The notes under the pieces were generated by a model. That model saw only the letters and a list, made by a program, of their open reading frames with translations. It made no database searches and had not been told where the DNA came from. DNA of 64,000 nt. Origin: Aquibium oceanicum (GTDB lineage: Bacteria; Pseudomonadota; Alphaproteobacteria; Rhizobiales; Rhizobiaceae). Shown one piece after another: positions 25,140 through 31,684 of the stretch (its first letter is position 1; the number at the start of each line of letters is the position of its first letter). A program made the translations under genes and the position numbers. Location: the NCBI RefSeq assembly GCF_001889605.1, contig NZ_CP018171.1, positions 4,935,501 through 4,999,500 on the forward strand, written 5' to 3'.

Positions 25140-25669
25140 GCTGCGATCGGCTCGCCGACCAGCTTGATGCCCTTCAGCCGGCACCTGGCCGACTTGGATT
25201 TGGTGTCGAGCTTGACGATCTTGACCAGCGTGTTGTGCTTGGGCAGGAAGACGAGGTCGCCCTCCTCCACGCTGCCCTTGTCGGCCTCCATGTGGAACTC
25301 GCTGCGGGCATCGCCGACTGCCTGGACGAGGATCGTGTAAGGACGCACTTCCTCCAGCTGGTCCGGGGTGTAGGCCTGGACCTTGGGGACCGAGCCCTTC
25401 AGCTCCAGCACCATGTTGCCGGCGCTGTCGCGGGCCAGGAGGGTGCCGTACTGGTTGTCGGGGGTCTTGAAGAGGGTGGGCTGGGACATTTGGGGTTCCT
25501 CGAAGTGGATGAACTTGTCGTGGTGACGGGTGGTGGGCGGATAGTGGTGACCACCCGGCGACGTGTACTTGGCGGTAATGTTGACCCTGCCAACGGCGAT
25601 GACCCGCTGCGGGCTAGTCCCCGTTTTGAGGCGGACGATGTCACCTACAGCGAACGGATTGGAGGTCAT
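25136..25669 (-). CDS. Hypothetical phage protein, 177 aa
   Basis: The ATG at 25669 overlaps the previous stop. Beta-rich, with an N-terminal SH3/KOW-like stretch (FAVGDIVRLKTGTSPQRVIAVG) and a second similar one near the C-terminus (VEEGDLVFLPKHNTLVKIVKLD). Two related barrel-like units around a TPDQLEEVRPY linker are possible. Function unknown. Confidence 0.65.
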   Translation of the reverse strand: MTSNPFAVGDIVRLKTGTSPQRVIAVGRVNITAKYTSPGGHHYPPTTRHHDKFIHFEEPQMSQPTLFKTPDNQYGTLLARDSAGNMVLELKGSVPKVQAYTPDQLEEVRPYTILVQAVGDARSEFHMEADKGSVEEGDLVFLPKHNTLVKIVKLDTKSKSARCRLKGIKLVGEPIAA

Positions 25670-25908
25670 GCGGCCCTCCGTGTGAGGACCGCGTTCGCCT
25701 TGTCGATGAGCTCGTTCCCGAGACGGCGCAGGACGTGGGGATCGGCCGGCAGGGTGACATGGGTGCGGGCCGGCTGGTCGTGAGCCGTGTAGTTGACGAT
25801 CCACAGCTCGTTGGGCGTGATCTCCATCAGCTCCACGGCTGTGACGATGGTGCGGTGGTCGCCCATCAGGGGTGGGACGGTCGGTTGGAAGGGGATGGCG
25901 CGTTTCAT
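25666..25908 (-). CDS. Hypothetical phage protein, 80 aa
   Basis: Sequence TIVTAVELMEITPNELWIVNY followed by a helical tail (LGNELIDKANAVLTRRAA). It overlaps both neighbours by 4 bp. No family recognised. Confidence 0.6.
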   Translation of the reverse strand: MKRAIPFQPTVPPLMGDHRTIVTAVELMEITPNELWIVNYTAHDQPARTHVTLPADPHVLRRLGNELIDKANAVLTRRAA

Positions 25909-26465
25909 AAAATCGCTACTCCTGCTTCATTGAAGACCGAAAGGAGCGTCGCTTCGAGCCTGTCGAACGCTTCCTTGATCGTGTCGATGGTGGGTTCGGC
26001 GACGGGGATCGAGATTTCGACCTGTGTATAGGCACGGTCGTGGTTCGGGCCGTACTGCCACTCGCCTCCTTGGGGGCAGAAGTGATCGACCTCCTTGCCC
26101 TTATAGACGTACAGGATCTCGGCGTTGGCTTTGGCCGCGCCTTCGTAGATCTTGCGCCGGTTCTCGTCGTCGCCCTCGTCGAACGAGCGAAACTCGGCAC
26201 CCACGCGGGTCTGACCACCCCAGTGTTGAACACGGGCAAAGCTGCCGTTGAACTGCTTCTGTGCTTCCCAGATCAGGATCACATGCTCAGCCAGTTTCTC
26301 TGTCGGGAGATGCAGGCGAGCAAGATCCTTGAACTCCTGCTCGAGATCCGCGTCGTTAGGGTCACGGCCGATCTTGCGCTTCAGTTCGGCATGGTTGATG
26401 TCGCCAATCACATAGGCATCGTGGAAAAAGACCTCGCCGAGGCCGTTAACGATCAGGTCTTTCAT
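25905..26465 (-). CDS. Hypothetical phage protein, 186 aa
   Basis: Start at 26465 follows GGAGAAG at 8 nt. Features are KLAEHVILIWEAQKQFNGS, a Trp/Gly-rich middle (HWGGQTRVGAEF), and a long C-terminal helix (TIDTIKEAFDRLEATLLSVF). The internal single cysteine (HFCPQGG) does not form a clear site. Function unknown. Confidence 0.65.
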   Translation of the reverse strand: MKDLIVNGLGEVFFHDAYVIGDINHAELKRKIGRDPNDADLEQEFKDLARLHLPTEKLAEHVILIWEAQKQFNGSFARVQHWGGQTRVGAEFRSFDEGDDENRRKIYEGAAKANAEILYVYKGKEVDHFCPQGGEWQYGPNHDRAYTQVEISIPVAEPTIDTIKEAFDRLEATLLSVFNEAGVAIL

Positions 26466-26616
26466 CGGTAGACTTCTCCATGATGATTGGAATGAGAGAG
26501 GGGCCGGGACCGATGATGATCCCGGCCCCTCGGATGGAAAGCCGCGTGAAGCACTGGTATGGCTTCGGTGGTGGGTCGGGAACGAAGTCGTCCCAGCCGT
26601 TGCGCCAGTTACGCAT
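26446..26616 (-). CDS. Possible small ORF, 56 aa, spanning a strong hairpin
   Basis: ATG at 26616 overlaps the end of the DUF6197 gene, with GAGG 9 nt upstream; the stop lies inside the next gene. The sequence is Pro/Trp-rich at the N-terminus (RNWRNGWDDFVPDPPPKPY) and hydrophobic in the middle. The 11-bp hairpin at 26499-26530 is inside it. Either the peptide or the hairpin may be the functional element. Confidence 0.35.
   Translation of the reverse strand: MRNWRNGWDDFVPDPPPKPYQCFTRLSIRGAGIIIGPGPSLIPIIMEKSTDERPDR
26499..26530 (-). other. Strong 11-bp stem-loop
   Basis: AGGGGCCGGGA (26499-26509) pairs perfectly with TCCCGGCCCCT (26520-26530) around a 10-nt loop. On the minus strand it follows the DUF6197 stop by about 80 nt and precedes the next start by 34 nt. 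No T-run follows, so it is more likely an mRNA processing/stability or attenuation element than a simple terminator. Confidence 0.5.
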
Positions 26617-26911
26617 GGTTGATTGCCTCGTCGAACTTGGCCAGCACCTGGGCGTGGGTGTGGTTGTCGTTGAAGGAAGCGATGCACCTGTTGAGGGTGT
26701 CGCGGAGTCGTGCCCGAGCCTCATAATAGGCGTCGTTGAACTCACCTCCGGCCGCACGTTCGAGTGCGCCGATCGAGCAGAAGCAGACAGCCGATGGGTG
26801 CTGTGGGTTGATGTAGCTGCCGGTGTTGGAGCGGGCCAGTTGACCTTGCGTCCAGTGCTTGGGGTCTGCGATGAGCTCGCGGGCCTTGATCAGGATTTCA
26901 GTCGGCGTCAT
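26609..26911 (-). CDS. DUF6197-like phage protein, 100 aa (paralog 1)
   Basis: ARELIADPKHWTQGQLARS, AVCFCSIGALERAAG and VLAKFDEAINHA reproduce the DUF6197 layout: helix with GWxxG-like turn, CFCxxGAL core, and FDxAI at the end. A second copy is at 30429-30737. Function unknown; found in many phages. Confidence 0.75.
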   Translation of the reverse strand: MTPTEILIKARELIADPKHWTQGQLARSNTGSYINPQHPSAVCFCSIGALERAAGGEFNDAYYEARARLRDTLNRCIASFNDNHTHAQVLAKFDEAINHA

Positions 26912-27254
26912 CGGGGAACCACTCCTTTCTGAGGTCGTCGAAGGCCGTCTTCATGTCGGCCGGGAGGGGGTTGTTGTCGTGAGTGCTCTGCAGGATTTGG
27001 AACTCGTCGTGTGTGAGGTTGCCCAGCAGGCCGATGTTCTGGAACGAGCCGAGGCCCCAGATGCCGACGCCGGTGTGGTCGTCGTCCATGACGGGGTCGT
27101 AGTGGCCGTCGGGGATCAGGTGGCCGACGGCGCACTTCCGGCCAGCATGGGTCGGGTCGCGGTAGGCGCAGGTGCCACAGGGGAGTGTCGACTGCTTCCA
27201 GCCCTGCGCGGCGAGGCCGTTGTAGACGGTGTCGAACTGTTCGCGGGTGATCAT
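26898..27254 (-). CDS. Hypothetical phage protein, 118 aa, two cysteine motifs
   Basis: CGTCAYRDPTHAGRKCAVGHLI gives CxxC and a further Cys-His cluster, followed by GVGIWGLGSFQNIGLLG and a C-terminal helix FDDLRKEW. It appears distantly related to the DUF6197 and CGxxxCxAG proteins beside it (short helix, Cys core, then acidic helix). Function unknown. Confidence 0.65.
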   Translation of the reverse strand: MITREQFDTVYNGLAAQGWKQSTLPCGTCAYRDPTHAGRKCAVGHLIPDGHYDPVMDDDHTGVGIWGLGSFQNIGLLGNLTHDEFQILQSTHDNNPLPADMKTAFDDLRKEWFPDDAD

Positions 27255-27601
27255 GTGCGAAGCGTCTCCAGGTGTTCGATGGTTTCGGTGAGGGTGATCT
27301 CGCTGCGGGGTTTGAGCACCCAGTGGCCGAGGAACAGGCCGAGTGCGTCACTGCTGCTCATGCCGAGCCAGATGCCAGCGGCGTCGGAGATGCTGCCGCC
27401 CTCGACCTCATCTCGAAACTTCATGACGATGTGACCGGCGATACAGGCTACGGACCCACAGTCGAGTTCGTTCGGCTCGACCTCGAAGACGTAGTCGAGC
27501 TCCTCGTAGTCAGGGCGCTGGACGAAGATCTCCATGTTGAACTGATGCTGTTCGATCGCCCGCAGGTGGTCGATCAGCCGTGACAAGTTCTGTTGGTTCA
27601 T
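27251..27601 (-). CDS. CGxxxCxAG-family phage protein, 116 aa (paralog 2)
   Basis: LSRLIDHLRAIEQHQFNME, then CGSVACIAGHIVMKFRDE, AAGIWLGMSSSDALGLFLG and TETIEHLETL. It aligns along its whole length with the gene at 27931 (NLRRLINHLRSIKPSQFAM...CGTAGCVAGHVVVGFRDE...WLGINEDDAYDLFYGHW). The pair is a duplication flanking the ClpP-like gene. Confidence 0.75.
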   Translation of the reverse strand: MNQQNLSRLIDHLRAIEQHQFNMEIFVQRPDYEELDYVFEVEPNELDCGSVACIAGHIVMKFRDEVEGGSISDAAGIWLGMSSSDALGLFLGHWVLKPRSEITLTETIEHLETLRT

Positions 27602-27938
27602 CGCAGAGTCTCCAGATTTCGGTGGTGAGGGGGTAGCTCATGCGCTTCCAGCCGGCGTGCGGTTGCTCGCCGACCAGCTGGTCGATGTCCGTGCTGTAGT
27701 GGATTTGGAAGCGGCTCATGTCCGGGAGATTGGTGCCCGCGTGGAAGTACATGCGCGCGTCAGGTGTCACGCACACGTTCTGGCGCGCTCGGTCTGCGAA
27801 GATGGTGCAGGCCGAGAAGCAATCTCCGGTGATTTGCACGGGGATGTCGTACTGCAGGACGTGGGCGGCGCGTTCGAGGTATTCCTGAACTCTGCCGCCG
27901 CCGTCGAAGGCGATGACGATGACAGCGACCTTAAGCAT
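27510..27938 (-). CDS. ClpP-like (COG3904-type) serine protease-like protein
   Basis: 142 aa. AFDGGGRVQEYLERA is followed by ITGDCFSACTIFADRARQ and VCVTPDARMYFHAG, the SACT catalytic Ser-turn and following His-containing strand seen in predicted ClpP-fold proteins of alphaproteobacteria. The Ser sits in the crotonase/ClpP-like nucleophile elbow. No signal peptide is obvious, so it is probably cytoplasmic. The last 30 residues overlap the downstream gene by 92 bp in another frame. Confidence 0.6.
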   Translation of the reverse strand: MLKVAVIVIAFDGGGRVQEYLERAAHVLQYDIPVQITGDCFSACTIFADRARQNVCVTPDARMYFHAGTNLPDMSRFQIHYSTDIDQLVGEQPHAGWKRMSYPLTTEIWRLCDEPTELVTADRPPAGDRTASVQHGDLRPAP

Positions 27939-28284
27939 CGACGAGGGACTCGAGGTGCTCGATGGCCTGCTCGACGGTCAGATCGTCAAGGAACTGGCCG
28001 GATTGGCGGTTCGGCCAGTGGCCGTAGAACAGGTCGTAGGCGTCGTCTTCGTTGATGCCGAGCCACTCAGCAGCTGCGGTTTGGATGTCGCCACTGGCGG
28101 GAAGCTCGTCCCGGAAACCCACGACGACGTGACCGGCGACGCATCCGGCGGTGCCGCAAGTGGCGCGCTCGAGAACAGGGGCTCTTGTGCGGTCCTTGTT
28201 GACGACCCACTCGCCCATGGCGAACTGCGAGGGCTTGATTGAGCGGAGGTGGTTGATCAGGCGGCGGAGATTGGTCTGGTTCAT
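27931..28284 (-). CDS. CGxxxCxAG-family phage protein, 117 aa (paralog 3)
   Basis: Full-length relative of the 27251 product with the same helix, CGTAGCVAGHVV core, AEWLGINEDDAYDLF and C-terminal EQAIEHLESL. Coupled to the kinase-like gene upstream by an ATGA overlap. Confidence 0.75.
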   Translation of the reverse strand: MNQTNLRRLINHLRSIKPSQFAMGEWVVNKDRTRAPVLERATCGTAGCVAGHVVVGFRDELPASGDIQTAAAEWLGINEDDAYDLFYGHWPNRQSGQFLDDLTVEQAIEHLESLVDA

Positions 28285-28802
28285 GGCTTCCTCCAGAGGA
28301 CAGGATCAGTCAGGATCGGTAGGCCTGAGCCGTCGACCATGACGTTGGCGGAATGGATGTCGAACTCGACACCGAACGAGAGAAGTTTCTCGAGAGCGCG
28401 CCGGAACCGGTTGTCGGCCTTGTGACTTGTCCACTCGCCGGTGAGCTTGCTGGCCGTGCCGTGGACCGGGTAATAGGTCCCGTAGGGCGGCTTGTAGTAG
28501 CGGCGCATGATGACGATGAATGCCTCCCCTTCCTCGCGTACGTCGTAGATCTTGGGGAAGAACTTCGACCCGACAGTTCTGGCGCGGATCCATGAGGCGA
28601 AGTCAGGGAATGCGTCCCTGTAGCGGCTGCGGACGTGCGGGGCGCCCTCTCGCTGGCCCACCTTGACCACCACGTCCGGGGCGTCGGGGTGGACGTAGAC
28701 CCGAGAGAAGGCTCCCGAACCGATCTGCTCGTAGCCTCGTTTGCGCATGAGGGAGCGATCGAACGTCGCATTGCGACGCGCGTGGTTGATCTGCTTTCGC
28801 AT
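28281..28802 (-). CDS. Phage protein-kinase-fold protein, 173 aa
   Basis: ATG at 28802 follows AAGGGAAA. Kinase motifs in order: Gly-loop IGSGAFSRVY, VVVKVG (ATP Lys), FPKIYDVREEGEAFIVIMRRY (hinge region), catalytic loop FDIHSANVMVDGSG (D...N) and LTDPV, whose D stands where DFG would be. Only ~170 residues, so the C-lobe is minimal. It resembles the short phage kinases that use DxHxxN, and could phosphorylate host proteins. A terminator lies just upstream. Confidence 0.65.
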   Translation of the reverse strand: MRKQINHARRNATFDRSLMRKRGYEQIGSGAFSRVYVHPDAPDVVVKVGQREGAPHVRSRYRDAFPDFASWIRARTVGSKFFPKIYDVREEGEAFIVIMRRYYKPPYGTYYPVHGTASKLTGEWTSHKADNRFRRALEKLLSFGVEFDIHSANVMVDGSGLPILTDPVLWRKP

Positions 28803-28824
28803 GATGTGGTTTCCCTTGGATGTG

Positions 28825-28849
28825 AAAAGGGCGCCTCGTGGGCGCCCTT
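28825..28849 (-). terminator. Rho-independent terminator
   Basis: AAGGGCGCC (28827-28835) pairs with GGCGCCCTT (28841-28849), followed on the minus strand by TTTT. It lies 64 bp after the HNH-like gene stop and just before the kinase-like gene, which therefore needs read-through or its own promoter. Confidence 0.8.
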
Positions 28850-28912
28850 GTTGGTCAGTAGTCTTTGGGGTGATGCTCGATCTGGCGGAGGTCCAGGTCG
28901 AAATGGAGCACA

Positions 28913-29356
28913 TCACATCTGGACGCGGCGTTTGATCTCCTCGAAAACGTGGTCGGACTTGATACTTTCGCGCACGTCCTCAAGGGTGAACTCACCAGAT
29001 TGGACATCAGCCACGTTGTCCTCGATCTCTTCAACTTCGCGATCGGTGAACGTCACTCCACCCATCACACGCTTCCGTGGATCGTTCCACTTCTTGATCG
29101 GGCCGTGGTCGTGCCACAGGGGGTTCTCAGCGATCACCTGCCAGTGGTGTGGCTCGATACAACGTGGTTCGGAGCATGTTGGACGGACTTGCCGGTGGGG
29201 GTGGCCGACGAGCTCGAGCAGGACACGGACTGGATTGCCGAAGTGACCAATATGGGGTTTGTTCTTGTACATCCGGCCTGTCCAGATTAGGTGGCCGTGG
29301 TGTTCCTCGGTCCGCTGCAGGACGTATTCACGGGTCGGTGGGTACTTGCGCGGCAT
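28913..29356 (-). CDS. HNH-like phage protein, 147 aa
   Basis: HLIWTGRMYKNKPHIGHFG, then a helix VRVLLELVGHPHRQVRPTC and CSEPRCIEPHHWQVIAEN. The last motif stands where phage HNH enzymes have CxNPxCVNPxHL; the first His of HNH is less clear. The C-terminal part (TFTDREVEEIEDNVADVQSG) is acidic and helical. Could be an HNH nuclease or a derived binding protein. Confidence 0.55.
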   Translation of the reverse strand: MPRKYPPTREYVLQRTEEHHGHLIWTGRMYKNKPHIGHFGNPVRVLLELVGHPHRQVRPTCSEPRCIEPHHWQVIAENPLWHDHGPIKKWNDPRKRVMGGVTFTDREVEEIEDNVADVQSGEFTLEDVRESIKSDHVFEEIKRRVQM

Positions 29357-29621
29357 CTCTCAGTCTCACCCTCAGAAGGAACTTGTCGATATGGGTCACG
29401 TCCCACTCCCGTTGCAGGCGGTCGATTAGGGCCGGGTCGGTGTCCGGGATACGGTGCTCGGGTGGGATGTCGACCATCGGTGTACCGTTGAACTTGTGGA
29501 GGCTCTTGAACCGCTTCAAGGGCGAGTTTGACCATGAGAAGTTCCGACCATTTCGGTTGGCGCGACCACGTGCGAGGGAAGCTTGCTCAAGATAGATGTT
29601 GAGAACCTCGTCATCTGTCAT
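29328..29621 (-). CDS. Hypothetical phage protein, 97 aa
   Basis: The ATG at 29621 has AGGA in place; the in-frame ATG at 29636 does not. Contains EVLNIYLEQASLARGRANRN, WSNSPLKRFKSLHKFNG and LIDRLQREWDVTHIDKFLLR. Basic. First gene of a two-gene unit transcribed out of the 29637-29855 regulatory region. Confidence 0.6.
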   Translation of the reverse strand: MTDDEVLNIYLEQASLARGRANRNGRNFSWSNSPLKRFKSLHKFNGTPMVDIPPEHRIPDTDPALIDRLQREWDVTHIDKFLLRVRLRDAAQVPTDP

Positions 29622-29647
29622 GGTTGTATCCTGCATCTTTTGGTTGC

Positions 29648-29748
29648 GGGGAATTACTCATGAGCCCTATTCCGTTCAACAGTTAATATTTTACCCCGGG
29701 GTAGTAGCGAGCCCCGTGGAGTCGATTAGGTATTATGAGTAATTCCCC
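29648..29748. promoter_or_regulatory. Long-range inverted repeat in AT-rich control region
   Basis: GGGGAATTACTCAT (29648-29661) and its exact complement ATGAGTAATTCCCC (29735-29748) are 73 bp apart. To the right is a purine tract (GGGGAAGAAAGAAAGAAAGAGAG, from about 29768) and TATATAATATA, the most AT-rich point in the phage block. Candidate operators and a promoter for the minus-strand unit 29621-28913, or a replication site. Confidence 0.5.
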
Positions 29749-29833
29749 CTCTTTCTCTCTACGCATAGGGGAAGAAAGAAAGAAAGAGAGTATATAATAT
29801 AGGGCGAAAAAGCAAATGATTCCAGAAGCTTAG

Positions 29834-29874
29834 GGGAGAGTGCTGGCAGAAAGGGTTAAGACCAGCACTCTCCC
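29834..29874 (-). terminator. 13-bp perfect stem-loop at the end of the 50-aa ORF
   Basis: GGGAGAGTGCTGG (29834-29846) pairs with CCAGCACTCTCCC (29862-29874) around a 15-nt loop containing the ORF stop. No T-run follows, so termination is not certain; it may protect the short mRNA. Confidence 0.5.
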
Positions 29875-30008
29875 GGCACTTCGAGAACCCGACCGGTGAT
29901 TGGCCGAGGCGGCTCCCGAAGATAGCGGTCAGCCTCGATCTTGTACCTCTCAATGGCCTCCTCTCGCTGCTCTTGGTGGGCTGGCTTGAAGTAGGGATGG
30001 TAGGTCAT
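29856..30008 (-). CDS. Small ORF, 50 aa, single-gene unit
   Basis: GGAGGAG precedes the ATG at 30008. The peptide (YHPYFKPAHQEQREEAIERY, IEADRYLREPPRPITGRV) is charged and helical. It is bracketed by a terminator upstream (30033-30063) and a hairpin overlapping its stop, suggesting a short independent transcript. Confidence 0.6.
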   Translation of the reverse strand: MTYHPYFKPAHQEQREEAIERYKIEADRYLREPPRPITGRVLEVPGECWS

Positions 30009-30032
30009 GGTCTCCTCCATGGGGCTGGTTAG

Positions 30033-30063
30033 AAAAAGCCATCCTGCTGGCTGGCAGGATGGC
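30033..30063 (-). terminator. Rho-independent terminator
   Basis: GCCATCCTGC (30038-30047) pairs with GCAGGATGGC (30054-30063), loop TGGCTG, followed on the minus strand by five T. It ends the unit 31553-30148. Confidence 0.88.
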
Positions 30064-30147
30064 CTTTGGAAAACAGTCGGGAGTTGCTCAAATGGGTTTG
30101 GTGTTAGCGCATGATGGCCTCCTTCGTTGGCGTGATCCCGCCGGGGA

Positions 30148-30432
30148 TCAGGCTAGGGTCTCGATGAGTTCGACCCAGTCCTTGGACTCCCTCAGTCCCC
30201 AGTCGGAGAGGGCTCGAACGATCTTGATGGCGGCGATCTTCTGACCGTTCCGGCTCAGGTGGCGGATGTTCTCGATCAGCTTTGGCATTGCCTCCGACTG
30301 AACCAGTGGCAGCTGCTCGATCTTGATTGGAAATCGAACGGTGATGAGCTTGTAGAAGTCGGCGAACTCACCGGTCTGATCCAGCTTCGAGGTGTGACCG
30401 CCGAAGGCATTGCGAAAGACGTAGATGGTCAT
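30148..30432 (-). CDS. Phage protein with ribosomal L7/L12 C-terminal-like helix pair
   Basis: 94 aa. RNGQKIAAIKIVRALSDWGL followed by RESKDWVE matches the L7/L12 C-terminal domain pattern (KKIxVIKxVRxLTGLGLKEAKDLVE), used in the ribosome to contact translation GTPases. The N-terminal half is different, with beta strands. The resemblance is local and by eye. Coupled to the DUF6197 paralog. Confidence 0.6.
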   Translation of the reverse strand: MTIYVFRNAFGGHTSKLDQTGEFADFYKLITVRFPIKIEQLPLVQSEAMPKLIENIRHLSRNGQKIAAIKIVRALSDWGLRESKDWVELIETLA

Positions 30433-30737
30433 GCTGCCAGCTCCTTAATGGCGTTGTCGAAACGAGCGAGGACCTCGTCCTGGGTCCGATCCTTCTCGTC
30501 GTTCCAGAGGAGGACCTGACCGGAATACTCGAAGCCGAGGGCTTGGACGGCGGGATGGACGATGTCCTCGTCGAATGTCCCAGCAGCTCGGAACAGGGCT
30601 CCCATGGTGCAGAAGCAAACAGCATCCTCATGCAGAGGACCTACTGTGATCCCGTTTGCACTCTCGCCGTAGTGACCTTTGTTCCAGCCGGCAGCGACCA
30701 ACTCACGAGCCTTCGTGAGGATTTCATACGTATTCAT
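30429..30737 (-). CDS. DUF6197-like phage protein, 102 aa (paralog 2)
   Basis: AAGGTG precedes the ATG. TKARELVAAGWNKGHYGESA, AVCFCTMGALFRAAG, WNDEKDRTQDEVLARFDNAI; aligned with the gene at 26609 over its whole length and closer to the usual DUF6197 pattern. Confidence 0.8.
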   Translation of the reverse strand: MNTYEILTKARELVAAGWNKGHYGESANGITVGPLHEDAVCFCTMGALFRAAGTFDEDIVHPAVQALGFEYSGQVLLWNDEKDRTQDEVLARFDNAIKELAA

Positions 30738-30748
30738 GTGAACACCTT

Positions 30749-30937
30749 CTAATGTGTTAGGGCAAAACCAGAGCCGGCGACGACGACCGCCGCCAGCAGG
30801 ACGAAGCCGAGCTCAGCCGAGCGCGCCCACGCGCCCAGCCCCACGGCGATTACGAGACCGGTAATCAGCATCACGAAAACTCCACGAACGAGCGCCAGCG
30901 CCACGCCCACCCAAGGATGAGCGACTGGTGCAGACAC
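30749..30937 (-). CDS. Small two-TM membrane protein, 62 aa
   Basis: Two hydrophobic stretches (VGVALALVRGVFVMLITGLVI and LGFVLLAAVVVAGSGFAL) separated by AWARSAE. Likely an inner-membrane phage protein; function unknown. Confidence 0.55.
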   Translation of the reverse strand: MSAPVAHPWVGVALALVRGVFVMLITGLVIAVGLGAWARSAELGFVLLAAVVVAGSGFALTH

Positions 30938-30993
30938 AGGAATTGGTTGAAATCAGAACCTAAGCAGGTTCAGGTTGTGGCGCAGGCGCGGGA

Positions 30994-31110
30994 CTACCTG
31001 TCGAGCCACTCCCAAATGCATGCAAGCGCGTAGCCCCAGATGGGGAAGGTGATGAAAGCGAGCAGAGCGATGTCTTGCACCTGCCACCAGAAGAGAATGT
31101 CTGAGTTCAT
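30994..31110 (-). CDS. 38-aa membrane microprotein
   Basis: ATG overlaps the stop of the 148-aa gene (ATGA) and has GGAGAG upstream. The peptide has one aromatic-rich TM helix (IALLAFITFPIWGYALACIW) ending EWLDR. Third small membrane ORF of this kind in the phage block. Confidence 0.55.
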   Translation of the reverse strand: MNSDILFWWQVQDIALLAFITFPIWGYALACIWEWLDR

Positions 31111-31553
31111 GCCAGCTCTCCCTCGAACACGACCTTCAGGTCGGCCAGCTCGCAGCCTTGGCTGCACGCCAGCTTCTCGGCTTCCACTTCACAGTGCGCA
31201 GCACCTCCACGCACCCGCGCCAGCACCTGATCCGTCTCCCGGTCGAGGATCACAAACACGGTCGAGACTCCGCGCTGATCCTGTGGCCGGTACATCCGCC
31301 GGTCATTGCGGGGGATCTGGTGCTGGCGCCGGCCTCCCGCGGCGCGGACCTCGACGACTGGAGGTGTCGTGGCCACGCGCTCGGGAAAACTCATCGCGTT
31401 CCAGCGAGCAGTCGGCATGCGCTTGCCCTCGATCTTCGAGCCCAGCGGCTTGCCCGGGTCGGGACGCACTCCGCCCTCGTCCCGGTCAATGACGACCGTG
31501 CGCAGCCGCTGGCCCCGCATCGGTTTTTGGGAAAGATCGGTCAGCACGCGCAT
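31107..31553 (-). CDS. Hypothetical phage protein, 148 aa
   Basis: Basic N-terminal half (GQRLRTVVIDRDEGGVRPD, RRQHQIPRNDRRMYRP) and a C-terminal strand-rich part (VSTVFVILDRETDQVLARV) with two cysteines. No family recognised. Confidence 0.6.
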   Translation of the reverse strand: MRVLTDLSQKPMRGQRLRTVVIDRDEGGVRPDPGKPLGSKIEGKRMPTARWNAMSFPERVATTPPVVEVRAAGGRRQHQIPRNDRRMYRPQDQRGVSTVFVILDRETDQVLARVRGGAAHCEVEAEKLACSQGCELADLKVVFEGELA

Positions 31554-31656
31554 GTCCTGCTCCTGCGAGAAATTTGGGTTTGCTTCCTGCGCGCTATAAG
31601 GAAGAAGCCTCGCGCCACATGCGTGGCGTGCGGATGCGCGCAGACACGTATGGGGT

Positions 31657-31678
31657 GGGCGCCCCTCGCGGGGCGCCC
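31657..31678 (-). terminator. GC-rich hairpin after the 206-aa gene
   Basis: GGGCGCCCC (31657-31665) and GGGGCGCCC (31670-31678) form a 9-bp stem with a TCGC loop, seven bases beyond the gene stop. There is no T-run, but the core resembles the other phage terminators here. Confidence 0.55.
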
Positions 31679-31684
31679 CGTGGA

